From the NCBI GenBank assembly GCA_014058105.1, contig JACGCM010001594.1:558001-622000 (forward strand): a stretch of 64,000 bases of DNA, read 5' to 3'. The DNA is from Kingdonia uniflora. Taxonomy: Eukaryota; Streptophyta; Magnoliopsida; Ranunculales; Circaeasteraceae. A program made the position numbers and the translations under genes. Of this stretch, positions 33,721-45,694 are shown in pieces; position 1 is the first letter of the stretch, and each line of letters starts with the position of its first letter. A model generated the notes under the pieces. That model was not told the DNA's origin and searched no databases. It worked only from the letters and a program-made list of their open reading frames with translations.

Positions 33721-35200
33721 GAAGCCTCCACCCTGATGCAATGATCCAGACAGCTCATTCATCAAAGGATTTAGGAATGGGGTTCTTTGGCATTTTTTTG
33801 GAAAGGCTCAGGTCGTGCTCCTCCCACTTGGGATCCTCCACTGGAAAATCCACAAGAAATTTGGTAGCGGCCTGGCCTCTTTTGGAATGACGCTACTCGA
33901 ACTTGATATCATGTTCACCAAATAGACTGACCATTGCTGCACTCTTCGTGACATCCTTTTTTTGGACAAAACTTCCCGAAGTGGGTAGTTCGTCATAACT
34001 TTGACTGAATGTTCTTGGAAGTAGTACTTGAGCTTCTGCGAAGTGTAAACAAGGGTGAGAAGAAGTTTCTCAATTTTAGAATACCTTGTTTCTGCTGGTG
34101 TGATTATTTTGCTGATGAAGAAGACTGGTTACTCTATTTTCCCTTCCAGGCGAATAAGAACTGAGCTAAGGGAAGTATCTGTGACTACGAGGTAGATTAT
34201 CAGTTCCACATTACCTACTGGGGTGTTCATTATGGGAAACCCCCCCAAATAGATTTTGAGATCCTAAAAAGATGTTTTGCATTCTGGTGTCCATGTGACT
34301 TCAGCAGTTGGCTAAACCTTTCCTCGTTTGGTACATCTGTTAAGTAATAGGAATAGCCAATGGCAGCGGTATGAAGATTTAGAGACAAAACGGTTGATGG
34401 CATCAATCTTGTCGGCGAGTTTCTGAACGTCCTTTGCTATCTTTGGATAAGGCATGTCGAGGAGAGCCTGAATTTGCCCTGTATTGGCCTCAATCCCTTT
34501 CTTGCTGATGAGGTGGCCTAGAAATTGGCCATAATATACCCCGAATTGACACTTATAAGGGTTGAGGCGCATTCTGCAAGATCGAACGATGTTGAATATT
34601 GTGCTGAGATCAGGGATATGATTATCTGAATGTATGTTTTTGTACAAGTGATCATCGATGAAGATTTTAACGATTTTTCTCAGGTGTGTTTTGAACATAG
34701 CTGTCATCAATCGTTAATATGTGGCTCCTGCATTCTTGAGCCCGAAGGGTATCACTTTGTAATAATAAAGACCACTTTTGATGATGAATGTTGTCTTCTC
34801 TTGATCTTCTTCCAGAAGTGGGATTTGATTATATCCTGAGGCAGCGTCCATCATAGATAGGAGATCATGGCCTACAGTGGAATCGAGGATCTGATGAATG
34901 TTGGGAAGAAGGAAACTTTCCTTTGGGGTGTGTTTGTTTAGATCTGTGAAGATAACGTAATCGTGGATTTTTCTGTTCTTCTTTAGGACAGCTACAATGT
35001 TGGATATCCAGTCTGGATACTTTACTTCTCGAATAAATCTTACCTTGACCAATTTCTCGATCTCGGTGTTAACTTCATCTCAAAGGCGAGGTGAAAGTCG
35101 TCGTTATTTATGTTTGACCGCTGTGACATTGATGTTAATGGCTAACTTGTGGCAAACCATGGTCGGGTCGACTCCGGGCATCTCTTCAAAAGATCAGGCA
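33721..35200 (-). pseudogene. Reverse transcriptase and first RNase H of element C
   Basis: Frame 34714-35052 gives VKVRFIREVKYPDWISN, IFTDLNKHTPKESFLLP, MMDAASGYNQIPLLEEDQ and PFGLKNAGATY. After a stop, 34312-34710 gives KIFIDDHLYKN, CQFGVYYGQFLGHLISKKGIE and LADKIDAINRFVSKS. The catalytic motif is F-I-D-D where the family has Y-I-D-D. The RNase H part continues to about 33967 with frameshifts and YFLREVLSKK-like sequence. Confidence 0.88.
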
Positions 35201-35299
35201 GAAACGTCTCGATTGAGTTGTAGGAATTAGATGAGAGCATCTCTCTTCTGTTGAACCATCTTGGTTCTAATGAACGTACCTCTGCCGGGTTCATCAATG

Positions 35300-35830
35300 T
35301 TAACATATTCTGTGGGTTCCTCCGTAGGTGATTGATTATTGAGGTGATCAACTTTCTGTAATTGCTATGCGGCCAATCTGTCTAAAGTATCGAGGATGGC
35401 CGAAACAGTATTTCCGCAAGCTCGAGAGAGTTTTTGACTACCTCTGATCTTATAAATACCATTGTCATACTTAAATCGGAGTGTCTGATGATAGGTAGAA
35501 GCGATTGCTTCCATATTGTGTATCCACCAGTAGCCCATAATCCCAAGATAGCTAGACTTGGCATTGATGACATAGAAAACGATGTCGATTGTGGCTGGTC
35601 CTGCTGTAATAGGTTAGATGATCTTTCCTACTCGTTCTTCCTAGGATCCATTGAATCTGCTGATGTCGGTATCGCTCTGAATGACTTGGTCGGCCAGGCC
35701 CATCTGGTCGATCGTACTCTGAAAAAGAATCTCAATACCGCTTCTAGTATCGATCATTATTGTGTGTATGATAAACTGTTTCATCTTGAGCATTATGACT
35801 AGCGCGTCATGATGTGGATATTTGATATGG
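35300..35830 (-). pseudogene. Aspartic protease of element C
   Basis: The active site at about 35740-35770 reads MIDTRSGIEILFQ, again Asp-Thr-Arg instead of Asp-Thr-Gly. It is followed by DQMGLADQVIQSDTDI, GPATIDIVFYVINA and SSYLGIMGY. Element D at 39574-40053 has the same protein with an intact DTGSS. Two stops fall inside the domain here. Confidence 0.8.
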
Positions 35831-37605
35831 CTAGTATCGCAATCCTCGAAAGAGATTCCGAGTCGGCGGTTGCTCGACTCGGGAAAAAGTTTGGCTTCTA
35901 TGTCTTAAGATGTAAGATCACAGCATTCCGAGAGTCTTCGGCGTTTCGATCGGTTGGAATTGGCGATCCGATTGATTTCGATCATGTTGCTGAGGTGCAT
36001 ATAGTAGAGATGTTTCTCCTCAGCCCTGTCATTGACCTTAACAACTTCATGTTACTTCTTATGGTTGTCATCCTGGTACGACTTCAGGTCAACGATGTAT
36101 TCGTGTATCCGTCCTTCCTTAAAAATAAGTTCGAGCATCCACTGCAGAGCATGGCAATTGTCAGTAGAATGATGATTTACCCTATGGTGTAGGAAAAATG
36201 GTCGATTCTCGATGGATTCCAGTGGTCGGGAGGTGCGGTAGAGTGTGCCTTTTAATATTAGCGAAAAAATCGTAGAGATTCGAGCATTCAGCTTTGGGAA
36301 GACGGGTTTGTTCTGTGGGCCACTTCTCTGAGGGTACTTAGTGTCCCCCTTGGTGCATTTCTGATCTCCCTGTTCTTCCTTGGGCTCGTTGGTTTGATCT
36401 TTAAATGGGACTTTGGTGGAGAGGACAGGCTTAGTAGACTTTTGCCGCTCATACATCATTCTTTCCAAGTCGACTTAACTGTTAACTTTTGTGATCATCT
36501 CCTCTAAAGTCGCAGGCTTGTTGAGGAAAAGATATTCCTTAGCTTTGTAATTGAGCCGCAGCGCATTGGTGAAAGCGGTAATAGCGGTCTTTTGGTCGAG
36601 GTTATCCACTTTTCTCGCAAGATCCAGGAATTTCTTTGAGAAATTTTCAAGCTTTTCTCCTTGTGACTGCTTAAGACCGATAAGAGAATACTAGTTCTCT
36701 TTTTTGTCCCTATTGTGGACATATGTTTTGATGAACTATTTCTACAGCTGATCAAATGTATAGATCGATTCTTCAGGAAGAGAGCGGAACCAACGGAGTT
36801 GCTATTCCAGTAAACTTATGGCAAACAGATGGCAGAGAATGTGGTTAAGATTGGAGTACAACCCCAATGAATCGCTGTATTGCTGGATATGCTCCATCGG
36901 GTCTGAACCTTAGTGTAAATTTTAGGAGTATGGAAACCTTTCGGTACTTCCATATCGAACAGTTCTTTGGCAATCGGACTCCCTTATAAATTTGTCGTAT
37001 CACCGATAGTGCCAGAACTTGTGCTTCGATCAACTCCTTAATTCGTTGGTCCATGTGTTCCTTTGTAACGTAATAACGTGCTGGTTGAATCGCTAGATCT
37101 GTTGGCAGGGGATGATGAGTTCCTGTTCATTTACTCATGCAATCTCGTGTTAGGACTTGATGCAGAGGTCGCTGGTCTTCCACCTGACCGATGGGAATCT
37201 GGCAACCTCGACTAACTTTGGATTGGACTTCTCATCCTCGATGGATGGAGGGCAGCAGTCCGTGTGGCAGATTCCGGGAAATGGCTTTACTGGCGACGAT
37301 GCAGACTGTATTCGAAGCTGATCATGGCCCCTGGTAGGAGGAGCCTACAGAGTATTTGTTAAAGCTTCGAATACAGTCTACATTGTCGTCATCTAATCTT
37401 TATGTCGTTTGAACGTGGTCAAATGAGCTTGTCGTTCCGCATCGAGATCTTTCTCTCAGAGCTCGCGATCCTTCATTAATTAAAGTTCGAGTTCTACACG
37501 TTTCCCAGTCTCTGCATGGAGATTCGCCCGTAACTCAGTGGGTTGCCCTGGATCTACAGAAATTTTAAGCTGAGTTCCTGCGGCATGTCATCTAGAAGAA
37601 GCCAT
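35830..37605 (-). pseudogene. gag of element C
   Basis: The start ATG lies at 37605 (MASSR, stop at codon 6), matching MVTSRRL at 41929 in element D. Later parts read DQRIKELIEAQVL near 37050 and, at 36052-36468, MERMMYERQK, TKVPFKDQTNEPKEEQ, a His-rich pseudo-knuckle (FLHHRVNHHSTDNC) and ELIFKEGRIHEYIVD. Core gag blocks lie between 36500 and 36900 in broken frames. Confidence 0.75.
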
Positions 37606-37656
37606 AATTGAAAATTATAATGAAAGAGTGCCTTTGGGTATCTTGGAAATGCAATC

Positions 37657-37675
37657 TTTCCCACAGACGGTGCCA
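37657..37675 (-). other. Primer binding site of element C
   Basis: The minus strand reads TGGCACCGTCTGTGGGAAA, two bases inside the LTR. It matches that of element D base for base. Confidence 0.8.
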
Positions 37676-37677
37676 AA

Positions 37678-38257
37678 TGTAATGGCCAAATTCTGTAGCT
37701 CGACAAGATTACGAATTAGCTATCACACCAAATGAACCTGTAACAATACTCTACTAGAAAGTTAAAAATATAAACAGGTGTTTTTAGCGTGGAAAACCTT
37801 TGAATAGGTAAACAACCACTACCTCGTATGGAGGATTTTTTTAAAAGTATCTTTATTGCTTAGAGTGGATATCATTATTACAAGTAATCTCTAGATTATA
37901 GAAATGTTTTTGATCTCGTAAATAAGAAGTTTGAGTAATTTTTCTGGTCCCTGTCTCTTCTAGAATTTCTCCTTTATATAGGCTTTTCCCACAGCTTTTC
38001 GTCGTGCTGGAGCATGTTTTCTGAATAATGTGGTTAGTAGCACTTGACTGTATAACTGACGAGTTCGTGAGAGATAGGTATTTTTGACTGAATAACATTT
38101 TTTGGGTTTAGCTCGACCCACGCTCTTGAGTAGGTCGTAGCGATGTTTGGAATGTTTGACTGGAGTGTTAAGTACTGAGATTGCGTGAGCCTGAGACGGA
38201 GGTAATTCGAGCTGTGTGAACTAGATTATGAGTGAGCTCGTGGGATAAGTCCCTACA
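37678..38257 (-). repeat. 5' LTR of element C (580 bp)
   Basis: Begins TGTAATGG and ends CCCTACA. A minus-strand TATATAAA lies at 37973-37980, placed to drive gag-pol. It directly abuts element D pol sequence at 38258. Confidence 0.9.
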
Positions 38258-38262
38258 GATAG

Positions 38263-39450
38263 AACTTCCCGAAGTGGGCAGTTTGTCATGACTTTGACTG
38301 AAAGAGCTTGGAAGTAGTGCTTGAGTTTCGGTGAAGTGTACATAAGAGTGAAAAGAAGTTTCTTAATTTTAGAGTACCTCATTTTTGCTGGAGTGAGGGT
38401 TTTGCTGATAAAGTAGGCTGGTTTCTCAATCTTCCCTTTAAGGCAAATGAGAATCGAGCTGAGTGAAATATCTGTGACTGCTATGTAGATAATAAGTTCA
38501 TAATTATGTACTAGGGTACTCATTATTAGAGACCTCCCCATATAGGTTTTGAGATCCTGAAAAACTGTTTCACATTCTGGTGTCCACATGACCTCTGTAT
38601 TTGGCTAAACTTTTCCTTATTTGGTACAACCGTAGAGTAATAGGAATAGCCAACGATAGCGGTCTGAAGATTTAGAAATGAAATGGTTGATAGCGGCAAT
38701 CTTGTCGGCAAGTTTATGAACATCTTTCGTTATTTTTAAAGAAGGCATGTTGAGGAGAGCCTGAATCTGATCTGGATTGGCCTCAGTTCCCATCATACTG
38801 ATGAGGTGGCCAAGAAATCAGCCAGAATGTACTCCAAATTGGCACTTATCAGGGTTGAGATACATTCTGTAAGATCAAAGAATGTTGAATATAGTGTTAA
38901 GATCTGAGATGTGATTGGCTGACTGCACGATCTTGCACAAGAGAACGTCGATGTAGACTTCAACGCCTCTTTTTAGATGTGTTTTGAACATAGTAGTCAT
39001 CAACCGTTGATATGTGATGCCTATATTTTTGAGTCCGAAGGGCATGACTTTGTAGCAATAAAGACATCTCTTTCAGTGATGAAAGTTGTCTTTTCTTGAT
39101 CTTTTTTCAATGTAGAATTTGATTATATCCCGAAGCAGCATCTATTATAGATAGGAGATCATGGCCTATTGTAGAATCAAGGATCTGATGAATATTGGGA
39201 AGAGGGAAACTATCTGTTGGAGTATGTTTGTTCAGATCGGTAAAATCTACGCAAACTCAAACTTTTCCATTCTCTTTTAGGACAGCGACAATATTGGATA
39301 TCAAGTCTAGATATATGGCTTCTCGAATGAATCCCACTTTGATCAATTTCTCTATCTTGGTGTTAACTTCATCTCAAAGATGAGGTGATAGTCGTCGCTA
39401 TTTCTGTTTGACCGCCGTGGCATTGATGTTGATGGCCAATTTATAAAATA
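38263..39450 (-). pseudogene. RT and partial RNase H of element D
   Basis: RNase H blocks (WTPECETVFQDLKTYMG, AYFISKTLTPAKMRYSKIKK, NCPLREVLS) run from 38589 down to the junction. RT shows VEVYID followed by VLLCK near 38950, so the second catalytic Asp of Y-I-D-D is Val. Further upstream blocks resemble KHTPTDSFPLPNIHQILD in shifted frames. The domain is inactive. Confidence 0.8.
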
Positions 39451-39573
39451 CCTTGGCTTGATCGACCCCAAGCATTTCATTGAAAGACCACGCAAAAATG
39501 TCTTGATTTAGTTGCAAGAGCTGAATGAGAGCATCATTTTCATGCTAAACCAGCTTAGTACCAATGAATGTAC

Positions 39574-40053
39574 CTATGTTAGGTCCATTAATGCTGATAT
39601 ATTCTTTGGGCTCCCCCGTGGAAGGTTGATCGTTGAGGTGATTAGCTTCATGTAATTCTTAGGCAGCAAATCTGTCAAAGTAACTAGAATAGCAGAGGCT
39701 GTATTTTTACAAGCTCGAAAGAGCTTCTGACTACCCCTGATCTCATAAATACCATTTTTGTGCTTGAATCGGAGTGCCTGATAATAGGCAGAAGCGATTA
39801 CTTCTATGTTGTGAATCCAGCAGCGGCCCATAATCCCGAGATAACGAGATTTGGCGTTGAAGATATAGAAGACGACGTCGATGGTAGCTGGTCCTGCGGT
39901 AATAGGTAAGATGATCTTACCTACTCGTTCTTCTCTAGAACCATTGAACCCACTGATATCGGTGTCGCTCTGAATAACTTTGTCGGCCAATCCCATTTGG
40001 TCGATAGTACTATGAAATATAATCTTAATACTGCTTCCAGTATCGATCATCAT
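39574..40053 (-). pseudogene. Aspartic protease of element D
   Basis: An uninterrupted 159-codon frame begins MMIDTGSSIKIIFH, with an intact Asp-Thr-Gly active site, and continues DQMGLADKVIQSDTD, PITAGPATIDVVFY and RYLGIMGRCWIH. It is the best preserved coding block of the C/D family in the window. It remains only a piece of a broken polyprotein. Confidence 0.85.
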
Positions 40054-41929
40054 ATGTGCATGACAAACTTCTTCATTTTGAGCATTATTACTAATGCATC
40101 ATGATATGCAAATTTAACATGGCTAGTATCGCAATCTTCGAATGAAATCCCAAGCCGGCAATTGCTCAACTCAGGAAGAATCTTGGCTTCTTTGTCTTGA
40201 GGTGTGAGATCACAGCATTTTGATAGTCTCCTACACTTGGATTTATTAGAATTGGTGATCTGGGTGATTTCGATCGTGTTTCTGTGGTGCATATGATAAA
40301 AATGCTTCTCCACAACTTGATCATTGACCTGAATAACTTCAAGCTACTTTTTATAGCTGCCATCTTTGTATGATTCCAGGTCGACAATATATTCGAACAT
40401 CCATCCCTTTTAAAAATGTACCTGAGTAATCTCAATAAAGCATAGAAATTATTAGTTGAATGATGGTTTACCTTATGATGCAGTCAATATGGTCGATTGT
40501 CGATTGCTTCCAGTGGTTGAGAGACGCGGTAAAGCTTATCCTTCAAAAGTAGTAGAAAAATTGTAGAGATTTGAACGTTCATCTATGGGAGGATGGGTTT
40601 GTTTGACAGACCTCCATTCTGAGGGTAGCCAATGTTGCCCTTGGTGTGCTTTTGATATCCCTGTTCTTCCTTTGGTTCAGTGCTTCGATCTGCAGATGGA
40701 CCTTTGGTGGTAAGGACGGATTTAGTAAATTTATGTCGCTCATACATCATCCTCACCAGGTTGACATAACTATTGACCTTGGTGATCATATCCTCCAAGG
40801 TCACAGGTTTGTTGAGGAAGAGGTGCTATTTGGCCTTGCAGTCGAGCAGGAGAGCATTTGTGAAAACAGTAACAGCAATTTTCTGATCTAGGTTATCCAC
40901 TTTACGTGTGAGCTCTAAAAATTTCTTTGCAAAAGCCACGAGCTTCTCTTTGTGTGATTATTTGAGACTGATGAGAGAATATAAATTCTCTTCTTTGTCC
41001 CTATTGTGAGCATATGTCTTGATGAACTATTTTTGTAGCTGGTCGAATGTATATATGGAGTCCTCAGGGAGAGAGTGGAACCATCGGAGTGGTTTCTCCT
41101 GAAGACTTGTGGTGAACATATGGCAGAGGATGTGGTTGAGATTGGAATACAACCCCAATGAATCATGGTACTATTGAATGTGCTCCTTCAGGTCGGTACC
41201 TTTGTTTATGAATTTATGGAGTATGGAAATCTTTGGTATCTCCATATTAAATAGTTCTTTGGCAATCAGACTTCCTTGTAATTTTGTGATGTCGTCGGCG
41301 GTACCCATAACTTGTGCTTCGATCAACTCCTTAATATGTTGGTTCATATGCTCTTTTGTGACGTAATGACGTGTTGGTTGAATCACTGGACGAGCAGGTT
41401 GTGGATGATTAGTACCAGTACCTTCACCCAAACGATCTCGTACTGGAACTTGATGTTGAGGTCGCTGCTCTTCCTCCTAACGAACGAAAATTCCGTGACC
41501 TTGGCTAGCTTCAGACTAAACTTCACCACCCAAATGAATAGATGGATGTTGTTCGTGCTGAACATTCCAAGAAATAGTTGTACTAATAACTCCTCGAGAC
41601 CCCAATTTTTCCCTTGCAGAAACACGGGAGGTCTCTGGCAACTGATCGTGACCTCTTATTGAAGGAGCCTGCTGAGTATTTTGAATTTCCTCTAGAGCGG
41701 TCTGCATTATTGCCATCAGGTCTTCATGCCGTTTGAGTGTTGTCTAACGAGCTTATCGTTTTCTATCGAGCTCTTTCTCGCAGAGCTCCCGATCCTTAGT
41801 TAACTAAAGTTCGAGCTCGGCGCATTTCTTTGTTTCAGCGTTGAGATTTGCCCAAAGTTTTCTAAGTTGCGCCGACTCCACTGAAACATCGAGCTGGATG
41901 CCTATAGTCAGTCGTCTGGAAGTAACCAT
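40054..41929 (-). pseudogene. gag of element D
   Basis: The start MVTSRRLTIG lies at 41929. A Gln/Glu-rich segment (IMQTALEEIQNTQQ) follows, then YVTKEHMNQHIKELIEAQVMG at about 41340, the core (LCHMFTTSLQEKPLRWFHSLP near 41110) and a basic linker (YERHKFTKSVLTTKG) near 40740. The His/Cys knuckle region lies near 40450. Several stops are present. Role as for the other gag copies. Confidence 0.8.
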
Positions 41930-41980
41930 GATTGAAAATTATAGCAAAAGAATGCCATAGGATATTGTGGAAATACAATC

Positions 41981-41999
41981 TTTCCCACAGACGGTGCCA
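41981..41999 (-). other. Primer binding site of element D
   Basis: The minus strand reads TGGCACCGTCTGTGGGAAA, two bases inside the LTR. Confidence 0.8.
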
Positions 42000-42001
42000 A
42001 A

Positions 42002-42626
42002 TGTAATGGCCAAATTCTGTAAGCTCCAAATGGCTTGGAATTTTCCATCATACCAATGAACCTGCGATAATATTCTAAAGGAAAGCAAGAAATAACACAG
42101 GTGATTTTAGAGTGAAAAAGCTATGAATAGGTAAAAAACCATGACCTCGAGTGGAGGATTTTTGTAAAAGTATCTTTATTGCTTGAGGTGAATATCTTAT
42201 TACAAGTGATCACTAGATTTAGAAATGCTTGAACCTTGTAACTAGGAAGTTTGAATGCTTCTAAGAATCTAGAACAAGTAGTTTTCTTGATGATTTCTCA
42301 TATAATTTTTTTGGTCCCTGGCTCGTCTGGAACTTCTTCTTTATATAGGCCTTCTATATAGCTTTTCATTGTGCTGGAGCACGTTCTTCGAATAATGTGG
42401 TTAGTGGCCGTTAACTGAGTAACTGACAAGTTTGTAAGAGACAAGTGTTTTTAACTGGTTAAGGTTTTTGGGTTTGAAGTTTGTCCCACGTTCTTTAGCA
42501 GTTCGTGGAGTAGGTTGAAATGTTGATTGGAGAGAAGTCATGTTGAAAATAAGCGAGTCTAAGATGGAGGTAATTCAAACTGGCGACAGCTCAATTTTAG
42601 ATGAGATCGAGGGATAGGTCCTTACA
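42002..42626 (-). repeat. 5' LTR of element D (625 bp)
   Basis: Begins TGTAATGG and ends CCTTACA. A minus-strand TATATAAA lies at 42340-42347. It is longer than the LTRs of C because of an extra segment near 42250-42300, which the solo LTR at 13260 also carries. Confidence 0.9.
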
Positions 42627-42631
42627 GTTCC

Positions 42632-43251
42632 AGTAGGGGCTAAATATCATAGAAGGGAGACTAAACTCTTACATCACTGAGTTAATATTCGTTTAGGTGT
42701 TCTAACAAGTGTATTTATTAGAAATACATATAGCTTCTAGTAGACACACTTGCCAAGAAACCTATAATGGGATTCCTTCATGACCTCAAGTGAAAAATTT
42801 TAAGGTAAGATTGTATAAATAGATGAGATTACAAACAAAGGTTCAAGTAGACTGAATCTTCAAGCTTTAGAATGTGCTCGAAGGTTGTCAGAGCTTCTCA
42901 AGGGTGTATCTCGGGGAAAATCTCTCAACCTTTCTATGGTTGTTCCCCTTCCCTCTTTATATAAGATAGGAAAGTTTACGTCACCATGGAGATGTCAAAT
43001 TACAAGTGTATCCTTATTTACAACTATTTTGTACTGAAGTCGGTTATGCCAGAGTTGTCTATCGGGTTGTCTGCAGAGTTGTCAGCCTTTGATCAGGAAC
43101 TAAGATGAACTGAAATATGGTTGAAACTTTAGGGGAATCGACGGTAGGCTTGTTGTGGCTCTGATAGATTTGTAAGTACGATAGGCTATGAGTTTCTCAA
43201 GATTCTTTGAGTATCTAGTCCATTCTCAAAGGCTGCAAGTAGGCAACTACA
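42632..43251 (-). repeat. 3' LTR of element B (620 bp)
   Basis: Starts AGTAGGGG (expected TGTAG) and ends CAACTACA. A minus-strand TATATAAA lies at 42957-42964. The minus strand just inside it reads TGGGGGAAAA (43252-43261), the polypurine tract. Confidence 0.88.
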
Positions 43252-43505
43252 TTTTCCCCCACTCAGTTGGGGCCTCAAAAATTATTGTAGAGGGTTCTTG
43301 CCGAAAAACTGTTTGTAAGGAAATTTGGAAGTTTAACCATTGTAAATGCGCTAGTTTCAAAAATTACTAATGCTTGATTATGCTGATTGTATTAGCTTTA
43401 TTACTGGCTCTTAATTCTCCCATAAAAATAGCATGTAGGGGAGAAACTGTTGCTTACATTTCCTAATATTCTTCTTCTTTGCTCAAATTTGTTCTTCAAC
43501 GTTCG

Positions 43506-43829
43506 ATGAGTAACATGAAAACCCGGTCAAATACGTAGCAGGAAAAGCTAGAGGCTAAAATAGTTGTCAAGGTGGCAGAGTTGACAAGGAAATACTTTGG
43601 CCGAATCGGGTTGAAGGCGAAGATACAGGACCTTATCGACCTGCAAATAAGTAAGTTGACTGGCTAGGAACGGGATGAAGCTGAGGAGTTCAGCTTCCGG
43701 TGGGTTATATTCCAATAATATATTTGTACCATGACTAAAAAGTCTGTTATGTTGCAAGCCATGTCGTTACGACAGGTGGCGGAGGAGGGTAGTAGTGGTG
43801 ATGGCAGTGCAGGGTGCTCAAAAAGCTGA
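43506..43829 (+). pseudogene. Small antisense ORF of element B, M-K-T-R-S family
   Basis: Reads MSNMKTRSNT, stop, QEKLEAKIVVKVAELTRKYFGRI, then DLIDLQISKLTG, stop, ERDEAEEFSFRWVIF and a Gly/Ser-rich end before the stop at 43827. The KTRS start, the R-K-Y-F-G at about residue 30 and the acidic stretch before an aromatic block match small ORF 1 of element C. It occupies the same place, just inside the 3' LTR and antisense to gag. It is interrupted by three stops. Confidence 0.6.
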
Positions 43830-45249
43830 CCTGGCTATAATTGATGTAGCATTATGTAATTTCTTTTTCTTGTTTGTTGTTTCTGTTTATTTCTCTTTTT
43901 TTGTTTATAATGGACATCGAATGAACAGTGTTGTCTATAATTTATTTGTCTGTCAAATGAAAAGGATGTTCGGATATGTGGTATGAGAGAAGCAAAAAAT
44001 GTAGACAATATTCATTGTAGGAATTTCTGCACTTTGAAGGTCTTCAAATAAGCCCCTCGAGTGTTTACCAAAATATAGTCGAAGGGGAAAAAATAAGATT
44101 ATAAATAAAATGATGAAATGTATAAGTCGAAAGTTAAGGCAAAATGTGAGCGAATAGGTCAAAGTAAAAAGGACACATAATGAATCAGAGGTTGTGATAT
44201 TATTGTAGGTTGATATTGTTGTAGGTTGATAGTGCTTTGGTTCATCGAAGGAAATTGTTGTAACAAGACTGTGAGTAGAAAAAAAAATTAAGCCCCAATT
44301 GCAATAGGGTTGATTAATGTTATTATCCTTGGTGTCAAGGTAGAAACCTTAGGTATATGATATGTTTGAAGGCGCTGACTATGCTGATCTGGCACTTGCA
44401 GGCTTGATGTCCTGACGTGTAGGGTTTGCCTATCCTGAACAGAGAGTAGATCGAGGTGCAGTAGTCACTTCATGTCTAGTTTAGTATGTGATGATGGTTG
44501 CCACATGGCAGATGCATGTGATCCCTCATTTTGAGACTTTGATTTTCAAATAGTACTTGGGTGTACCACTAGTATTTTTACTCGAGGAATTGAAAAAGAG
44601 GTTTGCTTTGAACTAAAAATTGATAGGGATTATGTACACGATGGTTTGTGTTTGCTTGATTTGAGAGGCTCGAGGAGAAAATTAAGCCATGAGGCTAGGA
44701 AGGATTGGTGGTCGAGGCATTTTGAGAGGTAGGATAATTTTGTAAGGAACGGCTCGCTATAATTATTGAGGGAAGGTGAAAAGGTAATAGAGAGTAGGGT
44801 AAGTAAGTATAATGATGGTGGTCTAGAAAGCCTATACAGTTTCAGAATAGTTTATTTAAGAAGAAAGAGAGAGGGAGAGTTATTCAATCACCTCTATTTT
44901 TTTTTTAAAAAGAGAGGAAAAATCTTGTTACTTCTTACTCAGATCATCTAAAAGCACCATTGCCTATCGTTACTATGGATTGAGATGATCTAAAAGTATC
45001 AGGTCTAAGTACGTCTTCCTTGCTATTGTCTTTGAATTGGCCTCGATTTTTGTTTATTTTTTTGTGTCTGATAATTATAGTAGAGAAGACTTTGTATCCT
45101 CTATTAATGGCAGACGATGGGGCATTGAAGAGATGGTGGTGATTGGATTAGATAGGGTAGATGGGGGTTAGGCTGAGTGGTTACATATGTCTTAGATCCT
45201 TTGAATATTAGGTTCGAGGTGATCTGTTGATAGGAGGGGTTGAATGGTA
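43830..45249. other. Internal non-coding part of element B
   Basis: No coding match on either strand; GA-rich around 44600-44900. It may be the remnant of the region flanking the antisense genes. Confidence 0.4.
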
Positions 45250-45650
45250 AAACTCTCGAGTATTTCCACTTGTGTCTTTTGAATGGTAAAAAGGGCATCG
45301 ACTTTGACTTCTCAATCCTTATTGTATGCAAAGTAAGATATAAACAAACTAGATAATTCCTTGAAGCTTTGGATAGAACCATTGGGTAGGCTATGATACC
45401 ATATGAGTAGGCCATCTGAAAGGCTAGTGGGGAACATGCGACAAAGGATGTAATATGCCGATCAGTGAGGGCTTAATGAGCTCTTATCGTCCAGCATCGC
45501 GCTCATGGTAAATTGGTTCGTATGTTGCTCTTCAACCTAAGAAAATTGCTCACGCATCAGGACTAATTGAGCAGCAATATCGTCAGCCAGGGTTCCAGCT
45601 ATGGCTTAGGTGGATCTGAGCGTAGGAGCAATTGGAGGTGTGCACGGCTG
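45250..45650 (-). pseudogene. gag fragment of element B
   Basis: The minus strand reads PPIAPTLRST, then ADDIAAQLVLMREQF and EEQHTNQF, then jumps to YYILCRMFPTSLSDG and LPNGSIQSFKELSSLFISYFAYNK, ending near KVDALFTIQKTQ. The order matches the gag of element A with a deletion between its N-terminal and core parts. Three stops are present. Confidence 0.75.
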
Positions 45651-45694
45651 GTAAAGTTATAGAACATTGGTGTTACAATGCAGACGGCGTCAAA

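Larger units (their letters stand above)
23953..38257 (-). mobile_element. Ty3/gypsy LTR retrotransposon C (Tat/Retand-like), 14.3 kb, LTR to LTR
   Basis: Minus-strand order: LTR (37678-38257), primer binding site, gag, protease, RT, RNase H, second RNase H, integrase (ends 31996), tandem repeats (30590-31765), then the plus-strand antisense genes, polypurine tract and LTR (23953-24544). The LTRs match along their whole length, at about one difference per eight to ten bases by eye, so this is an old insertion. The outer five bases are GTTAG (23948-23952) and GATAG (38258-38262), a possible decayed target duplication. However, the right flank is element D pol while the left flank is not, so the flanks cannot both be original. 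Confidence 0.9.
38263..42626 (-). mobile_element. 5' half of a sibling gypsy element (D)
   Basis: Contains 5' LTR, primer site, gag, protease, RT and part of RNase H, all close in sequence to element C. It stops at ACTTCCCGAAGTGGG (38264), homologous to position 33971 of element C. Integrase, tandem repeats, antisense genes and a 3' LTR of its own are missing. The missing part begins exactly where the LTR of element C starts. Confidence 0.85.

Noticed and set aside
34997..36192. Plus-strand frames opposite protease and gag of element C
   Set aside because: Shadows of the minus-strand protease-gag region; no similarity of their own.
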